This document shows, piece by piece, positions 38,034 to 47,004 of a DNA stretch of 64,000 bases (position 1 is its first letter; every line of letters begins with the position of its first letter). The stretch is from Sulfitobacter sp. SK011 (GTDB lineage: Bacteria; Pseudomonadota; Alphaproteobacteria; Rhodobacterales; Rhodobacteraceae): the NCBI RefSeq assembly GCF_003352065.1, contig NZ_CP025803.1, positions 2,521,574-2,585,573 on the forward strand, given 5' to 3'. Position numbers and translations under genes: made by a program. The notes under the pieces are model-generated. The model was not told where the DNA came from. It saw nothing but the letters and a program-made list of their open reading frames with translations, and did no database searches.

Positions 38034-39146
38034 TTAACGGCCTGACGGCACGCTGACGGTCCCGCCGCCAACAGCCGCCCGCACCCCAGTGGTGCCGGGG
38101 CACGATGTCGGCAATCCACGCGCCACGCGCACCGCAAGATAGGCAAAGGCCTGTGCCTCCAACATATCGCCATTGAGCCCGATGTCCTCGACCGGGACCA
38201 CCGGACAATCAAGGCTCACGGTCAGCATCTGCATCAACACCGGGTTCATCCGCCCGCCACCTGTGACCAACACGCGCGTCGGCGGGCGTGGGCAATGCTG
38301 CATCGCCTCGGCCACCCCGGCGGCGCACATGGCGGTCAGCGTTGCCGCCGCATCGGCATCTGACAATTCGCCCACAAGCGCCACCATTTCGGCAAAATCA
38401 TTACGGTCCAGTGACTTGGGCGGGACACGGGCAAAGTAAGGCTCTGCCAGAAACAGCTCAAGAGCGCCCTGTTCAACCTGCCCTTTGGCAGCCAGTCTGC
38501 CCCCTTCGTCAAAAGGCTTCCCACGCCGCACCTGCATCAGATCATTCAGCGGCGCGTTCGCAGGCCCCGTGTCAAAAGCCAAAAGCGCGCCCGTATCCTC
38601 GGGACGCGCGCAAGACGGGTCCACCCAGGTCAGATTGCCAACCCCGCCGAGGTTCAGAAAAACCACCGGATCTGTCAGCCCGGCAAACCGCGCACAGGCA
38701 TGGTGGAAAAACGGCGCAAGCGGTGCCCCTTCCCCGCCAAATTCAACATCCGCACTGCGAAAATCCCAGACCACCGGCACACCCAGAACATCGGCCAAGG
38801 CCGCACCATCACCAACCTGCAGTGTGCCTTGCGCCCGCGGGGCATGGGCCAGCGTCTGACCATGAAAACCAATCAGGTCCACATCTTTGAATTCAGACAG
38901 AACCTCGATATGAGCGGCTTCAACGATCCCGGCGGCGGCCTGCACCTGAGGCCCTGACCATCTGCCAAACCCCGCAGCAATCACATCGCGTTCCTGATCG
39001 GAATAGGCGCGATAAGCGACCTGTCCAAAGCTCTCAATATCATGTCCATCCGTGCGCAGAACGGCGGCGTCCACACCGTCCAGCGAGGTCCCCGACATCG
39101 CGCCCAGTGCGGTCACCACACCTGTCTTGCTTACGGCCTTGTTCAT
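38034..39146 (-). CDS. anmK: Anhydro-N-acetylmuramic acid kinase
   Basis: 370 residues. AnmK opens and phosphorylates anhydro-MurNAc released during peptidoglycan recycling. The ATP-binding motif [15 protein letters not shown] is near residues 14-28; [39 protein letters not shown] and [12 protein letters not shown] follow in the family order. The start at 39146 was chosen because the longer reading overlaps tyrS. It is divergent from tyrS with a 76-base gap. NagZ, acting earlier in the same pathway, is encoded at 53566-54597. Confidence 0.95.
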   Translation of the reverse strand: MNKAVSKTGVVTALGAMSGTSLDGVDAAVLRTDGHDIESFGQVAYRAYSDQERDVIAAGFGRWSGPQVQAAAGIVEAAHIEVLSEFKDVDLIGFHGQTLAHAPRAQGTLQVGDGAALADVLGVPVVWDFRSADVEFGGEGAPLAPFFHHACARFAGLTDPVVFLNLGGVGNLTWVDPSCARPEDTGALLAFDTGPANAPLNDLMQVRRGKPFDEGGRLAAKGQVEQGALELFLAEPYFARVPPKSLDRNDFAEMVALVGELSDADAAATLTAMCAAGVAEAMQHCPRPPTRVLVTGGGRMNPVLMQMLTVSLDCPVVPVEDIGLNGDMLEAQAFAYLAVRVARGLPTSCPGTTGVRAAVGGGTVSVPSGR

Positions 39147-39222
39147 GGCGTTACTCGGGGCCTTTCCCTTTGACTGCTCTGGCCCTATAGATGCCCCGCA
39201 ACAGACGCCGAGGGCAAGCGCC

Positions 39223-40473
39223 ATGACATACCATCCCAAATCGGAATTCATTCGCATCATGACGGAACGCGGGTTTCTTGCGGATTGCACCGATTATCAG
39301 GGGCTGGACGAGGCGCTGTTGCAGGGCGGGCAACCGGGTTACATCGGTTTTGATGCCACGGCAAAGTCGCTGCACGTTGGATCGCTCATTCAGATCATGA
39401 TGTTGCGCTGGCTGCAAAAAACCGGCGGCAAACCGATCACGCTGATGGGCGGCGGCACCACAAAGGTCGGTGATCCGTCGTTTCGCGCTGACGAACGCCC
39501 GCTGATGGGCCCCGAACAGATCGACGCCAACATCGCTGGCATCAAAAAGGTGTTCTCGGCCTACCTGACCTATGGCGACGGGCCTTCTGATGCGATGATG
39601 ATCAACAACGCCGAATGGCTCGATGATCTGAACTACCTCGATTTTTTGCGCGACATCGGGCGGCATTTCTCGATCAACCGGATGTTGTCGTTTGAGAGCG
39701 TCAAATCCCGGCTGGACCGCGAGCAATCGCTGTCGTTCCTGGAATTCAACTACATGATCCTGCAAGCCTATGATTTCATGGAGCTTCATCGCCGCTATGG
39801 CTGCATCCTGCAGATGGGGGGCAGCGACCAATGGGGCAACATCGTCAATGGGATCGACCTGACGCGCCGGGTGATTGACGGCGAAGTGTACGGGCTGACG
39901 TCACATCTTTTGACGACCTCGGATGGCAAAAAGATGGGCAAGTCGCAATCTGGCGCGATCTGGCTGGACGCCGACATGTTGTCGCCCTACGAGTTCTGGC
40001 AGTTCTGGCGCAACACCACGGATGCGGATGTGGGGCGTTTTCTCAAGCTTTATACCGAACTGCCCGTTGATGAATGTGATCGCCTGGGCGCGCTGGAAGG
40101 ATCCGAGATCAACGCGGCCAAGGTGCGTTTGGCCAATGAAGTCACGACCCTGTTGCACGGCGCTGATGCGGCGGCAGCAGCCGAGGCAACCGCACGCGAG
40201 GTCTTTGAAAAAGGCGGTATTGGCGACGATTTGCCAACCCTGACGTTGTCAGCGGCGGATGTGGGGGATGGCATTTCCATTGTTCAACTGTTCGTCAAGT
40301 CCGGCCTTGCCGGTTCGGGAAAAGAAGCCAAGCGGCTGATTTCCGAAAACGGTGCGCGGCTGAATGATGAACCGCTGAACGATGCGGGCATGATGATTGA
40401 TGCCAGCGCATTGGCCACACCGATAAAACTGAGTGCGGGCAAGAAACGCCATGCGCTGGTGCAATTGAACTAA
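39223..40473 (+). CDS. tyrS: Tyrosyl-tRNA synthetase
   Basis: 416 residues. The class I signature appears as [13 protein letters not shown] (HIGH-like, HVGS) and the KMSKS loop as KKMGKSQSG. The tyrosine pocket includes [20 protein letters not shown] and the GGSDQWGNI motif. A C-terminal S4-like RNA-binding domain (about 350-416, with [17 protein letters not shown]) is present. The start at 39223 follows a GAGGG site. It is followed by a hairpin that may terminate transcription. Confidence 0.97.
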   Translation: MTYHPKSEFIRIMTERGFLADCTDYQGLDEALLQGGQPGYIGFDATAKSLHVGSLIQIMMLRWLQKTGGKPITLMGGGTTKVGDPSFRADERPLMGPEQIDANIAGIKKVFSAYLTYGDGPSDAMMINNAEWLDDLNYLDFLRDIGRHFSINRMLSFESVKSRLDREQSLSFLEFNYMILQAYDFMELHRRYGCILQMGGSDQWGNIVNGIDLTRRVIDGEVYGLTSHLLTTSDGKKMGKSQSGAIWLDADMLSPYEFWQFWRNTTDADVGRFLKLYTELPVDECDRLGALEGSEINAAKVRLANEVTTLLHGADAAAAAEATAREVFEKGGIGDDLPTLTLSAADVGDGISIVQLFVKSGLAGSGKEAKRLISENGARLNDEPLNDAGMMIDASALATPIKLSAGKKRHALVQLN

Positions 40474-40474
40474 A

Positions 40475-40500
40475 GGCAGGGGCGGATGATGCGCCCCGCC
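40475..40500 (+). terminator. Candidate terminator hairpin after tyrS
   Basis: GGC-A-GGGGCG pairs with CGCCCCGCC around a 7-base loop, giving a 9-bp stem with one bulge, 2 bases past the stop codon. A U-tract is missing, so this may be a weak terminator or an end-of-message structure. Confidence 0.5.
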
Positions 40501-40560
40501 AGCCTTCCTGTAGTGCGCATTTAACCCTTTCTTTAGCATAATGGGCGCACCCTTGCGGCC

Positions 40561-41394
40561 ATGTTTGATGCCGGACCCGCCCAAGATACACCGCTGATGC
40601 AGGACCCGGCCTTTGCTGCTGCTTTGCGCAGGTGTGGGCAAAGCCCCATTGTCCTGCAATCTGGTCTGATGCTGCTGCATCGTCGCGTGCTGGGCATACC
40701 GATCACGATGTTGCCCCGTGCGGTGCCGCCTGATGACCTTGATCGCCAATTACGCGCCCATAACCTTCACCGCACGCCACTGGTCCTCTCACCTGAACGG
40801 CCCTGCACCCTGCCCCGCGCAATGCGCCTGCGCGGACCGCAGTTTCTGGCACAGCTACGCCTGCACCCGGATGTGGATACGGCGCGCGCAGCGCTCCATC
40901 CCAAATGCCGCAATCAGCTTGGACGTGCCGAGGCCGCAGGACTACGGGTCTCGCACCGGCCCCTGCCGCCCAAACTAACGCACCCGCTGTTACGATTGGA
41001 AACCGCCCAAGCCCGCGCACGCCGCTACGCCAACTGGCCCGCCGCTTTGACGGCTGCATTTGCGGCGGTGGCCCCGGACCAGACCCGCCTTTTTATGGCG
41101 CACCAAAAAGGCACCGTGGTGGCCCATATGCTGTTTTTTCGCCACGGCGCGCGTGCGACCTACCACATCGGGCATATCACAGCGGCCGGCAAAGCATGCT
41201 CTGCCCACAATCTGCTGTTGTGGCAGGCATCGCGGTGGCTTGCCGCACAGGGGCATGACGCCCTTGATCTGGGGTTGATTGATCCGCGTACACCCGGACT
41301 TAACCGATTCAAATTGCGCACCGGGGCCGTGACCGCCCAAACCGGCGGCACATGGTTGCGCTGGCGTCCACTTGCACGGGGCGGCGACCCGTGA
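40561..41394 (+). CDS. GNAT/FemAB-like acyltransferase
   Basis: 277 residues. The C-terminal half (about 150-265) has the GNAT-like pattern used by FemAB-type enzymes: RLFMAHQKGTVVAHMLFFRH, then ATYHIGHITAAGKACSAHNL and DALDLGLIDPRTPGLNRFK. The N-terminal half is divergent. Such enzymes add acyl groups to envelope polysaccharides or peptides, but the substrate here is unknown. The composition is rich in Arg and Ala. It is separated from tyrS by an 87-base gap and from the SDR gene by a likely operator. Confidence 0.72.
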   Translation: MFDAGPAQDTPLMQDPAFAAALRRCGQSPIVLQSGLMLLHRRVLGIPITMLPRAVPPDDLDRQLRAHNLHRTPLVLSPERPCTLPRAMRLRGPQFLAQLRLHPDVDTARAALHPKCRNQLGRAEAAGLRVSHRPLPPKLTHPLLRLETAQARARRYANWPAALTAAFAAVAPDQTRLFMAHQKGTVVAHMLFFRHGARATYHIGHITAAGKACSAHNLLLWQASRWLAAQGHDALDLGLIDPRTPGLNRFKLRTGAVTAQTGGTWLRWRPLARGGDP

Positions 41395-41399
41395 TTATC

Positions 41400-41413
41400 T
41401 GAACATACGTTCA
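41400..41413. promoter_or_regulatory. Candidate operator in front of the SDR gene
   Basis: The inverted repeat TGAAC-ATAC-GTTCA lies 16 bases upstream of the SDR start codon. Its size and symmetry resemble operators of TetR-type repressors that control fatty acid or ketone breakdown genes. No regulator of that type is encoded nearby. Confidence 0.4.
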
Positions 41414-41429
41414 AATCAGGGAGGCACCT

Positions 41430-42185
41430 ATGAAACTCAGCACGTCATCAGCCATCATCACCGGCGGAGCCTCTGGATTAGGCGAAGCCACAGCGCGTCA
41501 TTTTGCGGACCAAGGTGCACAGGTGACGCTTTTGGACCGGGATGCAGAGCGCGGACCGAATGTGGCCAAAGACATTGGCGGGCATTTTATCCAGACAGAC
41601 GTCACAGATGAGGAATCTGTACAGGCGGCTGTTGCCTTTGCCCTTGAAAAGATGGGGAAAATCTCTGCAACCGTAAATTGTGCGGGGATCGCCTATGGCA
41701 TCAAGACCATTGGCCGCGATGGCCCGCACCCGCTTGATGCCTTCCAGCGCACCATTGATATCAACCTTGTCGGCAGCTTTAACGTGGCGCGGCTTGGGGC
41801 CGAGGCGATGGCGCAGAACGATCCTGAACCCGATGGTGCGCGCGGCGTGATCATCAACACTGCATCGATTGCGGCCTTTGACGGTCAAAAGGGACAGGCC
41901 GCCTATGCCGCGTCCAAGGGTGGCGTTGTCGGCATGACCCTGCCAATGGCCCGCGACCTGGCCAAGGATGGCATCCGCGTGATGACCATCGCGCCGGGCA
42001 TTTTCATGACGCCGATGCTGGCCGGACTGCCCGATGAGGTTCAGGCATCGCTGGCCGCCGATGTGCCAAACCCCGCGCGGCTGGGCGATCCGTCTGAATA
42101 TGCCCGTCTGGCCGGCTTTATCGTTGAAATGGGATATCTCAACGGCGAGGTCATCCGCATTGACGGCGCGCTGCGCATGCGCTGA
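41430..42185 (+). CDS. Short-chain dehydrogenase, 3-hydroxyacyl-CoA dehydrogenase type 2-like
   Basis: 251 residues. The NAD-binding motif is [11 protein letters not shown] (about residues 12-22), NCAG follows near residue 85, and the catalytic Ser and YxxxK pair are in [10 protein letters not shown] and AYAASKGG. The overall sequence resembles HSD17B10-type 3-hydroxyacyl-CoA dehydrogenases, including [20 protein letters not shown] and [15 protein letters not shown] role in fatty acid or branched-chain amino acid breakdown is therefore inferred. A GGGAGG site precedes the ATG. The sugar acetyltransferase gene follows 11 bases later. Confidence 0.87.
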   Translation: MKLSTSSAIITGGASGLGEATARHFADQGAQVTLLDRDAERGPNVAKDIGGHFIQTDVTDEESVQAAVAFALEKMGKISATVNCAGIAYGIKTIGRDGPHPLDAFQRTIDINLVGSFNVARLGAEAMAQNDPEPDGARGVIINTASIAAFDGQKGQAAYAASKGGVVGMTLPMARDLAKDGIRVMTIAPGIFMTPMLAGLPDEVQASLAADVPNPARLGDPSEYARLAGFIVEMGYLNGEVIRIDGALRMR

Positions 42186-42196
42186 GGGTGGCAGAA

Positions 42197-42745
42197 ATGT
42201 CAGCAACCGAATATGATAAAATGCTGGCAGGCCAATGGTATAGCTGCATCGACGATAGACTGGAGGCGTTGCGGATGCGGGCGCGACATGCGGTATTCGC
42301 GCACAACTCCATGTCCCCCGATGACCGTCAGCAATTGAGCACGCCTTTGGCAGACCTTATTGCACAACATGGCGAGAACTGCATGATCGAGGTGCCGTTC
42401 CACTGTTCCTATGGCTTCAACATCCACCTAGGAGATGCGGTTTACCTGAACGCAGGGTGCATTATTCTTGATTCCGCCCCGGTTGTGATCGGCAGTCGCA
42501 CCATGATCGGACCCGGTGCGCAGATCCTTTGCGCCCAGCATCACAAGGACCGCGACAAGCGCAAAGCCGGCATTGAAATTGCCAGACCCGTGACGCTTGG
42601 GGACGATGTCTGGATCGGTGCAGGTGCGATCATAATGCCGGGGGTGCGCATCGGCGACGGTGCAATTGTCGGCGCAGGTGCTGTTGTGACGCGTGATGTG
42701 GCCGCAGGGCAAAGCGTTATTGGCGTGCCGGCGCGGCGGATGTGA
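42197..42745 (+). CDS. Sugar O-acetyltransferase (maltose acetyltransferase type)
   Basis: 182 residues. An N-terminal maltose-acetyltransferase helical segment (EYDKMLAGQWYSCIDDRLEA) is followed by a left-handed beta-helix of hexapeptide repeats. The family motifs VPFHCSYGFNIHLGDAVYLN, QILCAQHHKDRDKRK (catalytic His) and WIGAGAIIMPGVRIGDGAIV are present. It transfers acetyl groups from acetyl-CoA to a sugar; the substrate is unclear. The ATG at 42197 was preferred over a GTG 9 bases upstream because GAGGGTGG is then correctly spaced. Probably cotranscribed with the SDR gene. Confidence 0.86.
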   Translation: MSATEYDKMLAGQWYSCIDDRLEALRMRARHAVFAHNSMSPDDRQQLSTPLADLIAQHGENCMIEVPFHCSYGFNIHLGDAVYLNAGCIILDSAPVVIGSRTMIGPGAQILCAQHHKDRDKRKAGIEIARPVTLGDDVWIGAGAIIMPGVRIGDGAIVGAGAVVTRDVAAGQSVIGVPARRM

Positions 42746-42754
42746 TCATCCGTC

Positions 42755-44563
42755 CTAGCCGCCCGCTTTTTCCTCAAGGAGCAGCCATTCTTCCTCACAG
42801 GAACCTAGTTTTTTCTGCCTTTCGGCAAGGGCTTGCGTGGCTTTGTTAAACTTGACCGGTTGTTGCGTGAACAGATCAGGATCGGCCAATAACCCTTCAA
42901 GCTTGGCAATCTCCGCCTCCAGCCGCGCGATCTCATCGGGCAGTGCCTCAAGCCTGTGCTTTTCGGTGAAGCTCAGCCCCGATTTGGCCTGTTTGTCCTG
43001 CTTGGCTTTAGCGGGCTGCGCTTTGGATTTGGTCACGCTTTCCGAAAAGTCATCCTGCCCCCGCTGCGACAGATAGTCGGTCCATCCGCCCGCATAAATC
43101 GTGGCCTTGCCATCGCCTTCCATTGCAATGGTGGTCGCGGCAACCCGGTCCAGAAAGTCGCGGTCGTGGCTGACCAGAATGACGGTGCCGTCGTAATTGC
43201 CCAGCAGTTCCTGCAACAGATCCAGTGTTTCTACATCCAGATCGTTGGTGGGTTCATCGAGAACCAACAGATTGCTCTGCCGTGCCATGATCTTGGCCAA
43301 CAGCAGCCTCGCCTTTTCGCCCCCCGACAAAGACCGGACCGGCGCGCGTGCCTGTGCTTCGTCAAACAGAAACTCTTTAAGGTATCCAACCACATGCTTG
43401 GGGTTGCCCCGCACCAGCACTTGATCTGCCTTGCCCGACACCCGCATATCAGGATCGCCTGTCAGGCTTTCCCAAAGCGTCATATCACCGTCCAGTTGCG
43501 CCCGCGCCTGATCAAACAGTGCAATTTCCAGATTGGTGCCAAGCGACACAGTCCCGCTGTCGGGTTCTTCGCGGCCAATCAACATATTCAGAAGAGTGGT
43601 TTTGCCCACGCCATTTGGCCCCACCAGCGCAATGCGATCGCCGCGTTGCACCTTGAGGGAAAAACCGCTCAGAATCGTCGTGTCACCGAAGCTTTTGCTG
43701 ATGTTATCAGCCTCGATCACCTTGCGCCCTGACTTGGGTCCGGCATCCAGCGCCATCGCGGCGGTGCCTTGGCGCGTGATCTGGGCAGAGCGTTCTGCAC
43801 GCAGTTCCTGCAACGCACGCACCCGGCCCTGGTTGCGCTTGCGGCGCGCTGAGATGCCTTCAACGGCCCACCGCGCCTCGGACTTGATCTTGCGGTTCAG
43901 CTTGTGCCGCTGCATGTCCTCTTCGTCCCATACCTGGTCGCGCCATGCCTCAAACCCAGCGAAACCGGTTTCTTGCCGCCGCACCTTTCCTCTATCAATC
44001 CAGAGGGTTGCGCGTGTAAGTTCACGCAAAAATGCACGGTCGTGGCTGATGATCACAAAGGCTGTCCGGGTTTGCTTTAGCTCGGCCTCAAGCCACCGGA
44101 TAGCTTCAATATCCAGATGGTTCGTCGGTTCATCAAGCAGCATCAATTCAGGTTCTTCGGCCATCAGCCGCGCCAGTGCCGCGCGCCGCCGTTCGCCGCC
44201 GCTGGCGGTGGCCACCGGACGCGTAGGATCGAATTTGAGCCCCTCGCCCGCGCGTTCAACCTTGTACATCTCGCCGGGGTCCAGCCCGTGCGCCGCAAAA
44301 TCACCCAGCGTGTCGAACCCGGCCAGATCAGGATCTTGTTCCATGTAGCCGACGGACACACCGGGGCCTGCAATGACATCGCCCTTGTCCGCCTCAACAA
44401 GGCCGGCCATCACCTTCATCAGTGTTGATTTGCCTGACCCGTTGCGCCCGACCAGGGCCACCCGGTCACCCGGCTGAATGACCAACGACAGGTCGTCAAA
44501 AACAGGATCACCGCCAAAGGTCAGTGATATTTCATTGAGTTGCAAAAGAGGTGCACGTGCCAT
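42755..44563 (-). CDS. uup: ABC-F family ATPase Uup
   Basis: 602 residues with two ABC domains and no membrane segments. Walker A motifs are GRNGSGKST (residues 39-47) and GPNGVGKTT in the second half; signatures are ASGGERRR and LSGGEKAR; Walker B motifs are [12 protein letters not shown] and LLVLDEPTNDLD. The C-terminal region (about 520-602) is a Lys-rich coiled coil, DEIARLEAEIAKLEGLLADP, of the type that binds DNA or ribosomes in Uup. Uup affects transposon precise excision and ribosome function in E. coli. It converges with the sugar acetyltransferase gene. Confidence 0.92.
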   Translation of the reverse strand: MARAPLLQLNEISLTFGGDPVFDDLSLVIQPGDRVALVGRNGSGKSTLMKVMAGLVEADKGDVIAGPGVSVGYMEQDPDLAGFDTLGDFAAHGLDPGEMYKVERAGEGLKFDPTRPVATASGGERRRAALARLMAEEPELMLLDEPTNHLDIEAIRWLEAELKQTRTAFVIISHDRAFLRELTRATLWIDRGKVRRQETGFAGFEAWRDQVWDEEDMQRHKLNRKIKSEARWAVEGISARRKRNQGRVRALQELRAERSAQITRQGTAAMALDAGPKSGRKVIEADNISKSFGDTTILSGFSLKVQRGDRIALVGPNGVGKTTLLNMLIGREEPDSGTVSLGTNLEIALFDQARAQLDGDMTLWESLTGDPDMRVSGKADQVLVRGNPKHVVGYLKEFLFDEAQARAPVRSLSGGEKARLLLAKIMARQSNLLVLDEPTNDLDVETLDLLQELLGNYDGTVILVSHDRDFLDRVAATTIAMEGDGKATIYAGGWTDYLSQRGQDDFSESVTKSKAQPAKAKQDKQAKSGLSFTEKHRLEALPDEIARLEAEIAKLEGLLADPDLFTQQPVKFNKATQALAERQKKLGSCEEEWLLLEEKAGG

Positions 44564-44630
44564 GACCGCCAGCTATCTGCGCTGATCTCAGAGGTCAATG
44601 TCCCCTGACCCTATGACGCATAAATTCCTG

Positions 44631-45380
44631 CTAGACCAACGCCCGCAGGATCCGTTTCCGGGGTGCCGGGATCAACCCGATTTCAAGCCCTGTGAACACA
44701 TGCAGGGTGTTCATCTGATGATCGACCACCGCATGATCGCTGACCCAGCCGCCCATCAAAAGATACGTTCGCAAAAGCGGTGGCAATCCCAACATCGCCT
44801 TTTTCGCATCAGGCTTTTGGCTGAGCTGGGCCGCAAAGCGAAACACATCTGGGGCCTTGACCCCGGGTCGCCAGCATAAGGGGCCCAGATGGCGGGCCTT
44901 GAGCATGGCGAAAGCATCCAGATAGGCATCGGGGTCAACGCCGGCAAAGGATGAACACCCAAACAGCATCCGGACATCATTGGAATCGACCACATCGGTC
45001 ATCGCGGCCCATGCCACCCGCAAAATATCAGGATCGCACCAATCGGGGTGTACACAAAAGCGGCCCATTTCCATCATCAGACCCTTGTACCGCTGCAAGG
45101 CGCTCAACTCATAAAATTGCGCGGCGTAACTGCTTGCGAGGTCACGACCGTTGACCGCAAAGAGCCGGAAACAGCACACCACCGTATTGTTCGACACTTC
45201 TTTTATCAGAACATGCGTGCTGATGGCATCAAACGCATCACAATCATGGGGCTGCTGGCACCCAAAGCAGCGCGCGCGCAATTGCTGGGCGGCTGCAATG
45301 TCACGCGGCGATTTGGCTTGATAGGCGCTGAATTTACCTTTGGTCAGCGTCTTGATCTGTGCGGTCAACGGAGCGGCCAT
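44631..45380 (-). CDS. olsB: L-ornithine N(alpha)-acyltransferase (OlsB)
   Basis: 249 residues. OlsB attaches a 3-hydroxyacyl chain from acyl carrier protein to ornithine, the first step to ornithine lipids, common membrane lipids in this group. The protein has the GNAT-like fold with QQLRARCFGCQQPHDCDAFD near the N-terminus, the conserved EMGRFCVHPDW segment, and LFGCSSFAGVDP. A partner acyltransferase OlsA is not in the window. It lies between uup and bamE, all on the reverse strand; the gap to bamE is 46 bases. Confidence 0.88.
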   Translation of the reverse strand: MAAPLTAQIKTLTKGKFSAYQAKSPRDIAAAQQLRARCFGCQQPHDCDAFDAISTHVLIKEVSNNTVVCCFRLFAVNGRDLASSYAAQFYELSALQRYKGLMMEMGRFCVHPDWCDPDILRVAWAAMTDVVDSNDVRMLFGCSSFAGVDPDAYLDAFAMLKARHLGPLCWRPGVKAPDVFRFAAQLSQKPDAKKAMLGLPPLLRTYLLMGGWVSDHAVVDHQMNTLHVFTGLEIGLIPAPRKRILRALV

Positions 45381-45426
45381 GCGCCAGACACCCTATGGCC
45401 GATCCCGCAGGACCGCACAAACGGCC

Positions 45427-45888
45427 TTAACTGCCGAAGGCAGGACTGAACCGGCCAATGTTGCCCAAAAGCTGACGCAACAGCGATTGATCCCTGACCG
45501 ACGACGATGTCACACGCCGTGACAATGGCACAACCCGACCGCGTTCCAGACCAAAGCGTTCGACATTTGTCACGACACCATTGTCGGAAAAGCTGATTGC
45601 GACCACCTGTCGGTCGATTTCTTTGGGGGCCAATGGACCGATCACCCGTTGCCGCATCTTGACGTAATAAAAGCCGCTGTTGCTTAGAACCCCGGCGGAA
45701 GTTGGCACACCAACTTTTTCTGTGACACTCTCGCGGGTGTCTGTGCCAACCTGAATTTGGTCGAGATCCTCTTGGGGTGGGATATATCCATGGTTTTCAA
45801 ACTGCGGGCTACAGGCCGCAAGCGCCAGCACTGCGGCAAATGTCGTGGCTTTAAATGCCCTAACACGAGTCTGACTTTTGATGCGCAT
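45427..45888 (-). CDS. bamE: Outer-membrane assembly lipoprotein BamE
   Basis: 153 residues. BamE supports the BAM complex that inserts beta-barrel proteins. A signal peptide ends in the lipobox LAAC (Cys near residue 26). The SmpA/OmlA domain follows, with DLDQIQVGTDTRESVTEKVG (the conserved helix) and a strand-rich part SGFYYVKMRQRVIGPLAPKE. The start at 45888 gives the usual lipoprotein signal peptide; a start 45 bases upstream is possible. Divergent from yceD. Confidence 0.92.
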   Translation of the reverse strand: MRIKSQTRVRAFKATTFAAVLALAACSPQFENHGYIPPQEDLDQIQVGTDTRESVTEKVGVPTSAGVLSNSGFYYVKMRQRVIGPLAPKEIDRQVVAISFSDNGVVTNVERFGLERGRVVPLSRRVTSSSVRDQSLLRQLLGNIGRFSPAFGS

Positions 45889-45992
45889 ATGGTCTGGCCC
45901 TTGCCCTTGGAAGTTATGGCTTTTATTCCGCATACACCAATGCCCCCCCCGGTATCAAGAAACTAGGTTCAAGAAACGAAAGGTGACATCCC

Positions 45993-46544
45993 ATGTCGCG
46001 CACTCCACCAAGCCCCACAGCCCTGCGTGTGGCTGACCTGTCACACAATGTTGATAATACATTTGATCTGCGCCCCGACGCTGCCGCGACAAAAGCGCTT
46101 GCAGAAATGCTGGACGTGTCCGCCCTGCGCAAGCTCAGCTTTGTCGGGCGCATTATCTCTATGGGCAGCACCGATTGGCAGCTTGAGGGCCGTCTGGGTG
46201 CCACTGTGGTACAGCCCTGTGTGGTGACGTTGGACCCTGTGACCACCCGGATTGAGGCAAACGTGGCGCGCCGGTTCATCCACGATTTCAGCGATCCTGA
46301 TGAACCCGAGGCCGAAATGCCAGAAGATGAAACCGCTGAACCCCTTGGCCCGTGGATTGATCCGGCCATCGCAATGCAAGAAGCACTGGCACTGGCGATC
46401 CCTGATTATCCGCGCAAGGATGACGCCGAACTGGGCCAGTTGGTTTATACCAAGCCCGGAGAGGCCCCGATGACCGACGAAGACACCCGTCCCTTTGCCG
46501 GTTTGGCCGACCTCAAGGATCAGATGAAAAAGGGCGGCCACTAG
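45993..46544 (+). CDS. yceD: YceD family protein (DUF177)
   Basis: 183 residues. Members are encoded immediately before rpmF in most bacteria and appear to help 23S rRNA maturation or ribosome assembly. Conserved parts are SFVGRIISMGSTDWQLEGRL, TVVQPCVVTLDPVTTRIEA (the Cys motif), and a late acidic segment IDPAIAMQEALALAIPDYPR. A good AAAGGTGA site lies in front of the ATG at 45993. It starts the yceD-rpmF-plsX-fabH-ihfA-merR group and is divergent from bamE. Confidence 0.9.
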   Translation: MSRTPPSPTALRVADLSHNVDNTFDLRPDAAATKALAEMLDVSALRKLSFVGRIISMGSTDWQLEGRLGATVVQPCVVTLDPVTTRIEANVARRFIHDFSDPDEPEAEMPEDETAEPLGPWIDPAIAMQEALALAIPDYPRKDDAELGQLVYTKPGEAPMTDEDTRPFAGLADLKDQMKKGGH

Positions 46545-46571
46545 CCAAGCGGCAATTCGTCGCTGGCAGCC

Positions 46572-46614
46572 GCAAAATACCTGCTTGCATCATACCGCGT
46601 TCGCAGTATTTTGC
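46572..46614 (+). promoter_or_regulatory. Inverted repeat between yceD and rpmF
   Basis: GCAAAATAC (46572-46580) pairs perfectly with GTATTTTGC (46606-46614), and the pairing extends by three bases across a one-base bulge (TGC with GCA). No U-tract follows, so it is either a factor-assisted terminator or an RNA leader element upstream of rpmF. A possible promoter (TTGGAC at 46635-46640, TAAAGC at 46659-46664, 18-base spacer) lies just downstream. Confidence 0.5.
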
Positions 46615-46752
46615 CGCCCTTACCCCAATTAAGGTTGGACATTGCGAGGCCTTGCGCCTAAAGCGACGACACGCCCGAATGGGACCCAGATTGAAACATG
46701 GTTATTACATGGCTTGGCTCATGTCCTGACCCCAAAGACAAAGGCACCAGAC

Positions 46753-46959
46753 ATGGCTGTCCAGCAGAATAAAGTTTCCAAGTCGCGTCGCAACAACCGT
46801 CGTGCGCATGATTCGCTCTCAGCAGCGAATCCAAACGAATGTACAAACTGTGGTGAGCTGAAACGCCCGCATCACATTTGTCCGTCTTGCGGTCACTATG
46901 CCGACGCGGAAATCGTCGCATTGACCGAAGAGATCGACTTGGAAGACGACGCGGCATAA
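46753..46959 (+). CDS. rpmF: 50S ribosomal protein L32
   Basis: 68 residues, the normal length. The basic N-terminus [19 protein letters not shown] is typical, and the zinc-ribbon CxxC pair ([18 protein letters not shown]) is complete, so this is the zinc-containing form. The tail is acidic, as in alphaproteobacterial L32. An AAGG site is well placed. It is the second gene of the conserved yceD-rpmF-plsX order, which couples ribosome and fatty acid synthesis. Confidence 0.98.
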   Translation: MAVQQNKVSKSRRNNRRAHDSLSAANPNECTNCGELKRPHHICPSCGHYADAEIVALTEEIDLEDDAA

Positions 46960-47004
46960 GCTGAGTTCACTATCGCTCCAGATCACAAGAGGTTTTCGCA
47001 ACAG

